Assembly (NCBI GenBank): GCA_016713225.1
Contig: JADJPO010000007.1
Location: 1-64,000, forward strand
Length of the DNA stretch: 64,000 nt
Reading direction: 5' to 3'
From: Kineosporiaceae bacterium
GTDB lineage: Bacteria; Actinomycetota; Actinomycetes; Actinomycetales; Kineosporiaceae
In this document: one piece after another, positions 1-9,014 of the stretch
Layout: each line of letters starts with the position of its first letter
Numbering within the stretch: position 1 is the first letter of the stretch
The notes under the pieces: model-generated
The model's input: the letters and a program-made list of their open reading frames with translations, nothing else
The model's database searches: none
Told to the model about the DNA's origin: nothing
Translations under genes and position numbers: made by a program

Positions 1-495
1 AGCCGGCAACGCCAGCAGCGACCGCACCCCCAGGTTCGCCACCGGCGCACGTCAACAACGCACCGTTCGTGGCCGAGAACGCCGCCAACCGGTTGCGCGG
101 ATTGCCACCGGTCGAGGTGAACAGTCCACCCGCATAGACCACGTCACCGATGGTCTGCAGCGCCCGAACGGTCCCGTTCACCCCCGGCTGGAAATCCGTC
201 AACAACTCACCCGTCGCGGCACTGAACACCGCCAACCGGTTACGGATTTTCCCGTTCACCTGGGTGAAATCACCACCCACATAGATCCGACGACCATCCG
301 GGGACGCCGTGATCGCCACCCCCTGACCGTTCAACGACAGTCGATCTGCACCGTCGGCAATGCCGTCCCACTCGCGATCGCCGCCGCCGGCGAGGCCGCC
401 ACGACGCCCAGCCCGGACGCCGCTACCGCCGCCACCACACCACCGACGACCACCCGACGAACCCACGAACCCAGCACGCGTCTGCCCCACTTCAT
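1..495 (-). pseudogene. Secreted beta-propeller repeat protein, frameshifted, runs off the window
   Basis: Reads leftward off the start of the window. The ATG at 493-495 opens a signal peptide: a basic start (MKWGRRVLGSWVRR), a hydrophobic stretch, and an ASPAAA cleavage-like site around residues 34-39. That frame stops at 331-333 just after ALPTVQID. A different frame then continues to base 1 with propeller-type repeats: SPDGRRIYVGGDFTQVNG and, about 40 residues on, a second GG-F unit (YAGGLFTSTGGNPRNR). In the relatives I remember, a first blade of several dozen residues separates the signal peptide from the SLNGQG segment. Here they abut, so a deletion may accompany the frame change. Inferred to be an exported protein; its function is unknown. 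Confidence 0.6.
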
Positions 496-660
496 CGAAT
501 CTCGAACACCCAGAGTCACTCCAGACCACCCCAGGGCCCAGCTCGCGGCAGTCGACCACCGAATGTGGTCAGCTATGCCCTGGTCAACGGGCCGTTTCGC
601 CATTCCTGCACGCGTTCGGCGAAACACCCGGGATCTCCACCACGCCTTACCATCACCACC

Positions 661-1510
661 ATGACCCTGGCTCAGGGCGTACCCACCAACCGAGACGAAC
701 TCGCGTCGATCGCGGACGTCGTCCGCGGCTCGGCCGCCCTCGTGCTGACCGGCGCCGGCATGAGCACCGACAGCGGCATCCCCGACTACCGCGGCCCGGA
801 CGGCACCCGCCGGGTCGAGCCCATGCAGTACAGCGAGTTCGTGGCCTCGTCGGCGGCGCGGAGACGCTACTGGGCCCCGATCGTTCGTGGGCTGGCAGCG
901 CATGGTGAGCGTGCGCCCGAACCCGGCCCATCACGCCGTGGCCCGGCTGCAGGCCGCCGGCCACCTCGGCCACCTGGTCACCCAGAACGTCGACGGGCTG
1001 CATCAAGCGGCCAGCAGCCCCAGGTGATCGAACTGCACGGGGCACTGCGCGACGTCCTCTGCCTGACCTGCGGCGAACGCTCCTCGCACCGTCCTGGACG
1101 CCCGGATGCGGGCCGACAACCCAGGTTTCGTCGTCCGCGGCGATGAGATCCGCCCGGACGGCGACGTCCGGCTCGACGAACTCGACGTCGAGCGGTTCGT
1201 GATGCCGCTGTGCCTCGACTGCGGACACGACACCCTCAAGCCGGATGTGGTCTTCTTCGGCGATTCGGTCCCCCGGGGCCGGGTCGAGTACTGCTTCGCC
1301 CTGACCGATGCCGCCAGCGCCCTGGTGGTGCTGGGCTCGTCCCTGGCGGTGATGTCGGGTTACCGGTTCGTCCGTCGCGCGGCGGCGCGCGGCGTCCCGA
1401 TCGTGATCATCACCCGGGGACCGACCCGCGGGGACGGCGAGGCCACCCACCGGCTGGACGCCGCTCTGGCTCCGACGCTGACCCGACTGGCTGCCTCGCT
1501 CGGGTGCTGA
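661..1510 (+). pseudogene. Sir2-family NAD-dependent protein deacetylase, three frameshifts
   Basis: The family removes acyl groups from lysines using NAD+. All hallmark motifs are present but in alternating frames. Frame 1 from ATG 661 has GAGMSTDSGIPDYRG (residues 31-45, NAD binding). Frame 2 (about 881-1015) has TQNVDGLHQ. Frame 1 again (about 1021-1085) has IELHG, with the catalytic His, and CLTCGE, the first zinc pair. Frame 2 (about 1090-1510) has CLDCG, KPDVVFFGDSVP and LGSSLAV. The switches lie near 876, 1018 and 1088, next to runs such as GGGCCCC and GCCCC. Repaired, it is about 282 residues, normal for a bacterial sirtuin. Alternating single-base shifts look more like sequencing indels than old decay. 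It is divergent from the propeller gene, with a 165-bp gap between them. Confidence 0.8.
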
Positions 1511-1534
1511 CCGGGCAGAGAGTAAATTCGTGAC

Positions 1535-1763
1535 ATGAGGGCGACCATCGACTCTGCCGGGCGATTGGTCATCCCCGAGCAGCTGCGCGATCGGCTCGGC
1601 CTGGTCCCGGGTCGAGGTGGAGTCGGACGGCGCAGACCTGAGAGTCCGCCCGATCGCCGCCGACGATCTGGCCGAGGACGACGGCTGGTTGACCGTTCCG
1701 GCCACTGGCACTGACGTGACCGATGCGGACGTGCAGGCGCTACGCGATGCCGACCAATGCTGA
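1535..1763 (+). pseudogene. AbrB/SpoVT-type (VapB-like) antitoxin, frameshifted, no toxin partner
   Basis: ATG 1535 begins MRATIDSAGRLVIPEQLRD, the swapped-hairpin AbrB DNA-binding motif typical of VapB antitoxins. Around 1608-1613 (GGTCCCGGGTCGAGG) one base breaks the frame. In the next frame the expected continuation runs VEVESDGADLRVRPIAADD and ends DVQALRDADQC at the TGA of 1761-1763, giving about 75 residues in total. VapB proteins normally precede a PIN-domain VapC toxin. Here the next gene, 54 bp downstream, is an unrelated nitroreductase-family protein, so the antitoxin is solitary. Confidence 0.6.
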
Positions 1764-1817
1764 CCACGAGGGCATGACGGCGTCGCGCACCGACGGGCGT
1801 CGCCTAGGCTCACCCTC

Positions 1818-2262
1818 ATGCCATTGACCGGAGAGTACGAGCCGAACCCCGTCGGCTGGGTGCGTGAGCAGGTCGAGCGCTACCAGGCCAGCGGTGGCGC
1901 CGAGGCGAACACGTTGCGCGACACCGGGATCCCGATCATCTTGATCACCTGCCGGGGCCGCACGAGCGGCAAGTTGCGCACCTTCGCGCTGATGCGCGTA
2001 GAGCACGACGGCGAGTACGCCCTGGTGGCCTCCAAGGGCGGGGCGCCGGAGCACCCGGTCTGGTATCACAACCTGCTCGCCGCCCCCGACGAGGTCATGA
2101 TCCAGGACGGGCCGGAGCCGTTCGACGTCCGGGTGCGCGAGCTGGACGGCGCCGAGCGCGCGCTCTGGTGGGATCGCTCGGTCGCGGTGTACCCGGCGTA
2201 TGCCGAGTACCAGACCAAGACCGACCGGCAGATCCCGGGTGTTGCTGGCCACCAGGGCCTGA
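1818..2262 (+). CDS. Deazaflavin (F420)-dependent nitroreductase family protein, frameshift at the C-terminus
   Basis: Family members bind reduced F420 and reduce a range of substrates; mycobacterial Ddn is the known example. The ATG at 1818 gives MPLTGEYEPNPVGWVREQV. The family signature GKLRTFALMRVEHDGEYALVAS lies near residues 54-75, followed by the GGAPEHPVWYHNLLA block. At KTDRQIP the read frame runs on into the neighbouring gene's antisense. Dropping one G at about 2236-2239 gives the usual short ending, DRQIPVLLATRA, stopping at 2260-2262. Repaired length is 147 residues, normal for the family. It converges on the chemotaxis receptor with a 22-bp gap. Presence of the family implies that the host makes F420. 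Confidence 0.8.
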
Positions 2263-2284
2263 CCTGGCGCAACCGGCGACGGAA

Positions 2285-3555
2285 TCAGCTGCGCGACAAC
2301 GTCTCGAGCCCGCGGACGCCGTCCGCCATCCGGTCGGCCGCGGCCGCCGCATCATGGATGCTGCGGGCGATCTCGCTGATGGTCTCGTTCTGTTCGGTGA
2401 CGGTCGAGGCCCGGGGTGCTGTTCTGTTCCTGCAGTTCGCCCATGCTGGCCGAGATCTCACCGACCCGGGCCACGGCCTCGTCCACCTCGCGGCGGATCT
2501 CGGCCAGGGGTGGCCCCGATCGCCTGCGCATTCTTGCCCGACGCCTGGGCCAGACCCTTGACCTCGTGGGCCACGACGGCGAAGCCCTTGCCCATCTCGC
2601 CGGCGCGAGCCGACTCGATGGTGGCGTTGAGCGCCAACAGGTTCGTCTGTTCGGCGATCCCCTGAATCACCTCGGACGCCGCCATGATCTGGCCGCTGGC
2701 GCTGGCCAACCGTCCCATCACCTCGGTGGCGACCCGGGCCAGGTCGGCCACGTGCCCGGTGATGCCGTCGGTGCGCTGCGCGGTCTGCGACAGCTCGGCG
2801 AGGCTGGCGGCCATCTGCTCCACCGCGGCCGCGAGGGTGCGGGTCTGATCGCTGACCCCGGTGGCCGATTCGCTCAGCTCCGCCGAGTGCTCGGCGAGCT
2901 CGACCTGACGCTGTTCCCGGGCGGCCAGCGCCGCCTGTGCCTGTTCGGCCTGCTCGTGCTCGACCCGTTGCCGCTCGGCGGCGGCGACCTGCTCCAGCCG
3001 GGCGGCCTCCCGCTGATGCGTCTCGGTGTCACGCACCGCCTGATCGAGGCGAGCCCGCAGGGTGTGCATGAGTGAGGCCAGCCCCGCGAGCAACGGCAGC
3101 GCCGCCAGCGCGGTGAGGGACCCCGTGCGCCACCCCGAGGCGTTCACCATGGCAGCGGTGATCACCAACGACCCCAGCACGCTGACCCCGAGAATGTCAG
3201 CCCACTCGGCAGCGAGCCCGGTCCACACGAACAGCAGGACAGCCGTGCTGCACACGATCATCTCGACGCCATGGCTGGCCAGCGCCAGCGGCGTCAGGAT
3301 GGCCGAGGCCAGGTAGGGCATGCTGCGCGGCAGCACAGGCGGCACGACGGCCCAGTCGATCCGCCACACCGAGGCACCGAAGATCATGGCGATCAGGCCA
3401 CCGGCGGTCCAGAGCGCCCGGCCCTGGGCAGCGAGCCACAACCCGCCGAGCAGGAAGGTGGCCCCGCAGGCCACCCACAAAGGGCCGAGCAACCGACCCG
3501 TGACCGTGAAGTCGCTACCGGCCCCCTGGAGTACAGGTTCGCGTGGTGCAGTCAC
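2285..3555 (-). pseudogene. Methyl-accepting chemotaxis-type receptor, two frameshifts
   Basis: GTG start at 3555 with AGGA seven bases upstream. Residues about 20-160 form up to six hydrophobic segments with no sizeable extracellular sensor domain. A coiled-coil linker rich in E, Q and A follows (about 160-220), then the cytoplasmic signalling domain with the hairpin tip EQTNLLALNATIESARAGE. The frame breaks after NAQAIGAT near 2510; LAEIRREVDEAVARVGEISA continues in another frame. It breaks again near 2415 within a CCCCGGG run, after which TVTEQNETISEIARSIHDA continues to the stop at 2285-2287. Repaired length is about 423 residues. No che or other chemotaxis gene is nearby. The ligand is unknown and may be an intramembrane or cytoplasmic signal. 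Confidence 0.75.
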
Positions 3556-3590
3556 TGCTGAATCCTCGGCAGGCCGCGACCCGATCTTGA

Positions 3591-4213
3591 TCAGGCGCGG
3601 TCGAGCAACCGATCGAACCAGGCGAGCGTGCTGACCGTGTCGATGTGCTGCATGGCCCGAATCCCGAGCGCCGAGGCGGCCTCGACGTTCTCGCTCGATC
3701 GTCGACGTAGGCCACCTCGCGGGCGGTGCAGCCCAACGCCTTCAACGTGTACTCGAACACCCGGGGATCGGGCTTGGCCATCCCCACCTCGTGCGAATAG
3801 ACGATCGGGTCGAAGTCCTCCTGAAAGCGCAGCCGGCGCTCCTCCTCCCGCCGGGCGCCGTCGAAGGAGTTGCTCAGGATCGCCGTCCGGAACTGCGGCC
3901 GCAGCGAGCGAGCATAGCTGCGCACCATCTCGTTCGAGGTGCCGCAGTACCAGTCCCAGAAGTCCGCCATCCAGGCCTCGACCTGATCCGGCGTGAGGCT
4001 GAACCGGGTCGCGAGCTCGTCGGCCATGTGCCGCTCGGTGACCCGCCCCACCGCGAAGTCGACCGGGTCGTTCGCTGCGATGGCGTCGGCCAGGTCCTCG
4101 ACCGGGACGCCGCTGCGCGCGTGCCACGCGTCGAGCAACCGCTCCACCGGCTCCTCGTGCACCAACACCGTGCCGACGTCGAAGATCACCGCGCGAATCG
4201 GGACCACGGTCAT
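3591..4213 (-). CDS. HAD-superfamily hydrolase, frameshifted near the C-terminus
   Basis: Phosphatase-like HAD protein with motif I IFDVGTVL (nucleophile Asp12; Gly at +2 as in the FDxGGVL subgroup), motif II ILSNS, motif III Lys in KPDPRVFEY, and acidic motif IV VAYVDD. Just after VAYVDD the frame is broken near 3697. The neighbouring frame supplies the expected tail, SENVEAASALGIRAMQHID and LAWFDRLLDRA, ending at 3591. Repaired length is about 207 residues. The ATG at 4211-4213 overlaps the stop of the upstream cystathionine beta-synthase gene as ATGA, so the two are translationally coupled. The substrate cannot be told from the sequence. Confidence 0.8.
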
Positions 4214-5640
4214 GATCCCGCCACGAAGCCCAGCAGGTCGTGTCGGGTCAGCACGCCCACGGGTTTGCCGTCGTCCACCACCATGAGAGCATCGGCGGTG
4301 CGCAGCGCCTCGCGGGCGGCGTCCACGCTCTCGCCGGTACCCACCAGCGGCAACGGAGCGCCCATGTGCCGCTCGACCGGGTCGGCCAACCCCGCCTTGC
4401 CGATGAACACGGCCTCGAGCAGGTCGCGTTCGTTCACCGATCCGGCGACCTCACCGGCCGTGATCGGCGGCTCGGCCTTGACCACCGGCATCTGCGAGAC
4501 GTGGTACTCCCGCAGGATCGAGATGGCATCGCGAATCGTCTCGGTGGGGTGGGTGTGCACCAATGCCGGCATACCGGTCGAGCCGTCAGAGCCCTTGGCG
4601 CGCAACACATCAGCCACGGTCACCGTGCCGTTGCGGTGCAGGAATCCATAGGATGCCATCCACTCGTCGTTGAAGATCTTGGAGAGATACCCGCGGCCGC
4701 CGTCCGGCAGTAGGACGACGACCACTGCGTCCGGCCCGGCCTCGGCGGCCACCTGCACGGCGGCGACCACCGCCATGCCACACGAGCCACCGACCAGCAG
4801 TCCCTCCTCGCGGGCCAGTCGCCGGGTCATGGCGAAGGAGTCGGCGTCCGAGACCGCGATGATCCGGTCCGGCACGGCCGGGTCGTAGGCGCTGGGCCAG
4901 AAGTCCTCGCCGACTCCCTCGACCAGGTACGGCCGGCCGGTGCCGCCGGAATAGACCGACCCCTCCGGGTCGACGCCGATCACCTGCACCGGCCCGGAGG
5001 CGCGCGCAGCCGAGACCTCCTTCAGGTAGCGGCCCGTGCCGGTGATGGTGCCGCCAGTGCCGACGCCGATCACGACGTGGGTCACCAGCCCGGCGGTGTC
5101 CCGCCAGATCTCCGGACCGGTGGTGGCGTAGTGGCTGGCCGGACCCTCGGGGTTGGAGTACTGGTCCGGCTTCCAGGCGCCCTCGATCTCGCGGGTCAGC
5201 CGATCGGAGACCGAATAGTACGAATCGGGGTGATCCGGGGCCACGGCGGTCGGGCAGACCACGACCTGCGCGCCGTAGGCCTTCAGGACGTTGCGCTTGT
5301 CCTCACTGACCTTGTCGGGGCAGACGAACACACACCGGTACCCCCGCTGTTGCGCCACCAGCGCCAGGCCCACCCCGGTGTTGCCGGACGTCGGTTCGAC
5401 GATGGTGCCGCCGGGGCGCAACCGACCGTCCGCCTCGGCAGCCTCGATCATGCGCAGCGCGATCCGGTCCTTCACCGAGCCGCCGGGGTTGAGGTACTCC
5501 ACCTTGGCCAGAACCAGCCCCGACGGGGGGTGATCGGCTGCCTGGTCGCCGGATTCGTCGGCCATGACCCGGTTCAGCCGCACCAAGGGGGTCTCACCCA
5601 CCAGGTCGAGCACCGTCTGGGCATAACGCATCGTCGGCAT
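4210..5640 (-). CDS. cbs: Cystathionine beta-synthase
   Basis: PLP enzyme that condenses serine (or O-acetylserine) with homocysteine to make cystathionine, the first step of reverse transsulfuration. The N-terminal catalytic domain has the PLP-lysine motif LNPGGSVKDRIAL (Lys57) and the PLP-phosphate loop EPTSGNTGVGLAL. GVGTGGTITGTGRYLKE and GGSCGMA follow. The last ~130 residues are a CBS-domain pair (ERHMGAPLPLVGTGE, VGVLTRHDLLGFVAGS), a regulatory nucleotide-binding module. The start is ATG 5640, with AGGA seven bases upstream; ATG 5631 is an alternative. Length is 476 residues, full size. It is the first gene of a two-gene unit with the HAD hydrolase and is divergent from the SGNH hydrolase, an arrangement familiar from mycobacteria. 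Confidence 0.93.
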   Translation of the reverse strand: MPTMRYAQTVLDLVGETPLVRLNRVMADESGDQAADHPPSGLVLAKVEYLNPGGSVKDRIALRMIEAAEADGRLRPGGTIVEPTSGNTGVGLALVAQQRGYRCVFVCPDKVSEDKRNVLKAYGAQVVVCPTAVAPDHPDSYYSVSDRLTREIEGAWKPDQYSNPEGPASHYATTGPEIWRDTAGLVTHVVIGVGTGGTITGTGRYLKEVSAARASGPVQVIGVDPEGSVYSGGTGRPYLVEGVGEDFWPSAYDPAVPDRIIAVSDADSFAMTRRLAREEGLLVGGSCGMAVVAAVQVAAEAGPDAVVVVLLPDGGRGYLSKIFNDEWMASYGFLHRNGTVTVADVLRAKGSDGSTGMPALVHTHPTETIRDAISILREYHVSQMPVVKAEPPITAGEVAGSVNERDLLEAVFIGKAGLADPVERHMGAPLPLVGTGESVDAAREALRTADALMVVDDGKPVGVLTRHDLLGFVAGS

Positions 5641-5802
5641 GCCGACATCCTGGCATCGCACCCGGATCAGGGCGCGTCCGAATGAAGTCCGGGACGGTCG
5701 GCACGAACCGTGCCGACCACGGCGTTACGGTGGCAGGGCAGATCCACATCACCATGCCCGCCACCGACCAGGTCGTCCACCCGAGCAGCAGAGCGAGGTC
5801 CG

Positions 5803-6861
5803 ATGAGCCGTATCCGAGCAGCGCGCCGGATCGCCGCCACCGCGGCCTTCGGTGGCGGCGGCCTGGCCGGACTCGGCATGGCAGGGTTCGGTGTCCTGGT
5901 GGCCGAGGCCAAGCTCGCCCGGCGTCAGATCGGAACCCCCTACGGCAAGATCGGGCCCGAGGCGGACGGCCTGTACGGCGCCGGGTCGGGCGAACCGATT
6001 GACGTGGCCATGCTCGGCGACTCCAGTTCGGTGGGCCTGGGCGCCGACGACCCCCGGGCCACGCCGGGCGCGGTGATCGCCACCGGCCTGGCGGCCTTGT
6101 CGGGCCGGCCGGTCCGGCTCACCGTCGTGGGCGTCGTCGGCGCCGAGTCGGGTCAGCTCGACGCGCAGATCGACCTGCTGCTGCAGCGGATCCCGGCCCC
6201 CCACGTCGCCGTGATCTCGATCGGCGCCAACGACGTGACCCACCGCCTGGCCCCCGCGGTGTCGGTACGTCACCTGGACGGCGCGGTGCGCCGGTTGCGG
6301 GCACTGGGCACCGAGGTGGTGGTCGGCACGTGTCCCGATCTGGGCACCATCAAGCCGCTGGCCCAGCCACTGCGCTTCGTCGCCCAGCGCTGGAGCCGCC
6401 GGCTCGCCGCGGCCCAGACCATCGTGGTGGTGGAGGCCGGTGGCCGCTCGGTCTCGCTCGGCGACCTGCTCGCCGACGACTTCAGTGCACGCCCGCACGA
6501 GATGTTCGCCGCCGACCGGTTCCACCCCTCCGAGGCCGGCTACGCCCGCCTGGCCGCGGTGCTGCTGCCCAGCGTCTGCGCGGCCATGGGCCTGATGCCG
6601 GACGGCGGGCCGCAGCGTCCCGACGTCCGTCGCGGTGAGGGCGTGGACGACGTGGCGCACGCCGCCGTCCGGGCCGCAGCCTCGCCCGGCACCGAGGTGT
6701 CCGGCACCGAGATCGGTGGCGCTGCCCGTGGGCCGCGCGGCCGCTGGGCCGTGGTGTTGCGTCGGCGCCGCTCGGAGGTGCCCGAGCCGGCCGACCCCGA
6801 ACCAGACCCCCCCGCCCCCGGTGATCAGGCGATCCGTGCACATTCGGCCGATGGTGCCTGA
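5803..6861 (+). CDS. SGNH/GDSL-family hydrolase, membrane-anchored or exported
   Basis: Esterase/lipase-type hydrolase of 352 residues. A Gly/Ala-rich hydrophobic segment at residues 10-35 looks like an uncleaved anchor or signal. Block I is MLGDSSSVGLGA, with catalytic Ser74. The Asn of block III is in SIGANDVTH, and the Asp/His pair is in DRFHPSEAGY. The C-terminal ~80 residues are Pro/Arg/Glu-rich and probably disordered. Start ATG 5803 was chosen because GAGCGAGG sits just upstream; the in-frame ATG at 5710 has no such site. It is divergent from cbs, as in mycobacteria. The natural substrate is unknown. Confidence 0.85.
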   Translation: MSRIRAARRIAATAAFGGGGLAGLGMAGFGVLVAEAKLARRQIGTPYGKIGPEADGLYGAGSGEPIDVAMLGDSSSVGLGADDPRATPGAVIATGLAALSGRPVRLTVVGVVGAESGQLDAQIDLLLQRIPAPHVAVISIGANDVTHRLAPAVSVRHLDGAVRRLRALGTEVVVGTCPDLGTIKPLAQPLRFVAQRWSRRLAAAQTIVVVEAGGRSVSLGDLLADDFSARPHEMFAADRFHPSEAGYARLAAVLLPSVCAAMGLMPDGGPQRPDVRRGEGVDDVAHAAVRAAASPGTEVSGTEIGGAARGPRGRWAVVLRRRRSEVPEPADPEPDPPAPGDQAIRAHSADGA

Positions 6862-6875
6862 TCTAGGCTCGCACC

Positions 6876-7903
6876 ATGCCGGACGACTTCCTGGTGGCAC
6901 ACAACCCGGAACCGGACTCCCGGCTGCCCTACCTGATCCGGATCCCCCTGGGCACGGACGGCATCGTGCTGAAGGCCCGCGAGCTGTGGCCACGGGTGAG
7001 CAAGGTGTACTGCCACCGGGCTGACGGCTGGCCGAGGACGCCGAGGTGATCGAGCGAGTGCCGACCCGATCGTGCGTTCGGCGCGGCGCGGCGATCGACC
7101 TGGTGCTCGACCGGGGCCGCGAGAACCGCTCGCAACTGGTGTTCACGCATGCCCGCGGCCGCGAGGCGATCTTCTGGCAGACCGCCCGCACCGCCAAGCA
7201 GGCTCGCCCCGCCGTCCGTTCGCCCCGAGCTCGTGCCGGCGGGCAGGACGACGTCGAGATCCTGATCGACGTGCACGAGCGCTACGCCTGGACGTTCTCC
7301 GAGACCCAGGCAACCACCGCAAAACGCCCTCTGCCCGCTGGGGACTACGCCATCGAGCGGGACGGCGTGGTGGTCGCCGCGGTGGAGCGCAAGTCGCTGG
7401 CCGACCTGGTCGCCACCCTGACCGGCGGTAAGATGCGCTACCTGCTGGCCGATCTCGCCGCCCTGCCTCACGCCGCCGTCGTGGTCGAGGACCGCTACTC
7501 GCAGGTGTTCGCCCTGGATCGCGTCCGCCCGGCCGTGGTGGCCGACGGCCTGGCCGAATGTCAAGCACGGTTCCCGGCGGTGCCGATCATCTTCGCCGAG
7601 ACCCGAAAACTGGCCCAGCAGTGGACCTACCGCTTCCTGGTGGCCTGCCGCGAGGAGGCGGGCGCCGACAGTCTGGTCGAGGCCCGGCTCGAGGACCTGG
7701 TGGCCGCCGGGCCACTCGACCCCGGACCGGCGCTACGGGGTCGGGTGGCTCGCGCCCTCCGCGCAGTCGGGGAACGGGATGCCTCGATCGGCCCCGACAC
7801 CGCCGCCGTGCGCGCCTGGGCGCGCGAGCAGGGCCTGCCGGTGGCGGACCGGGGGCGCCTTCGCCCCGAGGTCATCGCGGCCTACCTGGCTCGCACGGAA
7901 TGA
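6876..7903 (+). CDS. ERCC4-type nuclease domain protein with Lsr2-like C-terminal DNA-binding motif, one frameshift
   Basis: ATG 6876 starts MPDDFLVAHNPEPDSRLPYL; the frame breaks near 7027 (TGGCCGAGG) and continues in another frame to TGA 7903. The repaired protein is about 342 residues. The first ~125 residues are a conserved domain of unknown role. The ERCC4/XPF nuclease core follows, with VDVHER-like ILIDVHERYAW and the catalytic VERKSLADLVATL. The end, RAWAREQGLPVADRGRLRP, resembles the AT-hook-like DNA-binding motif of Lsr2. Known family: conserved actinobacterial protein combining these parts. Inferred role: structure-specific DNA cleavage or repair. It converges on the small gene ending at 7960. 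Confidence 0.8.
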
Positions 7904-7959
7904 GGACCAGGTGCCCCGCCCTGGCGACAGCGCCCCGGCGTCGGCTCAGAGGCGACGGC

Positions 7960-8286
7960 TCAGATCCGACCGGCCAGCTCGCGCAACAGCACGACGGCTT
8001 CGGCGATCTGGGTCGGCTGCTGCGCCGCGGCCACATCCTGAGCCAGCACCCTGACCTGGTCACCGAGGGCATGTGCCCCGAGAACCGGCACCGGACGGCG
8101 CTCGCGCCCCTCGGCGTCCGCCCCCAGATCGGCGAGTTGTTGCAGCACGGTGCGAATGTCGCTCAGAGCCGTTGCCGCCGCATCCGACTCCCGCGCTGCC
8201 AACCGAGGACCGACCACCGCGAGCCGGTCGGCCACGCTCTCGGCCCGCCGCAACAATTCGGCCGGTCCCGCCGACTCGGCGCTCAC
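7960..8286 (-). CDS. Small conserved-looking protein at the end of the polyamine operon
   Basis: 108-residue protein that I do not recognise. GTG 8286 overlaps the TGA of the puuD-like gene (GTGA), so it is very likely translated by coupling. It is predicted mostly alpha-helical, with amphipathic stretches (PAELLRRAESVADRLAVVG, DIRTVLQQLADLGAD) and no signal peptide or membrane segment. Being last in the operon suggests an accessory or regulatory role in the same pathway, but nothing in the sequence shows one. Confidence 0.6.
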   Translation of the reverse strand: MSAESAGPAELLRRAESVADRLAVVGPRLAARESDAAATALSDIRTVLQQLADLGADAEGRERRPVPVLGAHALGDQVRVLAQDVAAAQQPTQIAEAVVLLRELAGRI

Positions 8287-9014
8287 GAACCGGCCGCAGC
8301 CGCGCTGACCAGCGCCCGGAACAGGCTCATGTCCTGGCCCACCTCGGGGTGCCACTGCACGCCGACGCAGAACGGCAGCGCCGGGTCCTCGGCGGCCTCG
8401 ATGAGACCGTCCGGGGTCCAGGCGGTGGCGACCAGGCCGTCGGCGAGACGGTCGATGCCCTGGTGGTGGTAGGCCGGAACCCCTTCCAGCGCAGTGCGTC
8501 CCAGCGCCTGTGCCAACCGGCTGCCATCGGCGACCTTGATCGGGTGGGTGCCGTAGATCCCCGCACCGGGTGATCCGTCGTGGTCGCCCAGCACGTCGGG
8601 CAGGTGCTGGTGCAGCGTGCCGCCGCGGGCGATGTTCAGCACCTGCAGGCCCCGGCAGATGGCCAGCACCGGCAGCTCACCGGTGATGGCCTCGGCCAGC
8701 AGCCCCAGCTCCGCGGCGTCCCGATCGGGTTGCGAGGGTTGGGTGTTGGCGTCGCGAGCAGCGCCGTAGCGGGCCGGGTCGACGTCCGGCCCCCCGATCA
8801 GCAGCAGCGCGTCGAGCCGCTCGAGCACCGGCTCGATCAGCCCCGGCAGCGGCGGCAACAACACCGGGATGCCGCCCGCGCCGACAACAGCGTCCACGTA
8901 GGCCCGCGGCACCAGCACGGCATCGGTGTCCCAGACCCCCCATCGGGCCGGCACCGCGTAGGCGCTCAGCCCGATGACGGGGGCTCGCGACGGCCCGTCA
9001 GAGGGGCGTGACAT
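8283..9014 (-). CDS. puuD: Gamma-glutamyl-gamma-aminobutyrate hydrolase (class I glutamine amidotransferase-like, PuuD family)
   Basis: Hydrolyses the gamma-glutamyl amide at the end of the glutamylated polyamine route, releasing glutamate and GABA. It has the nucleophile elbow LAICRGLQVLN, the Cys being the nucleophile, and the His/Glu of the triad in GVQWHPEVG. IGGPDVDP is the oxyanion-region loop. Length is 243 residues, normal for the family. Start is ATG 9014 (MSRPSDGP), with ATG 9020 two codons upstream as an alternative. Either lies inside the 3' end of the SDR gene (stop at 8998), so the genes overlap and are coupled. Confidence 0.88.
   Translation of the reverse strand: MSRPSDGPSRAPVIGLSAYAVPARWGVWDTDAVLVPRAYVDAVVGAGGIPVLLPPLPGLIEPVLERLDALLLIGGPDVDPARYGAARDANTQPSQPDRDAAELGLLAEAITGELPVLAICRGLQVLNIARGGTLHQHLPDVLGDHDGSPGAGIYGTHPIKVADGSRLAQALGRTALEGVPAYHHQGIDRLADGLVATAWTPDGLIEAAEDPALPFCVGVQWHPEVGQDMSLFRALVSAAAAGS

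Noticed and set aside
661..1510. Programmed frameshifting in the sirtuin gene
   Set aside because: Three alternating shifts in G/C runs without a slippery heptamer or stem; neighbouring genes show the same problem, so sequence error is simpler.
2263..2561. C-terminal extension of the nitroreductase-family protein
   Set aside because: It is the antisense of the chemotaxis receptor; a one-base correction near 2237 gives the family's normal ending at 2262.
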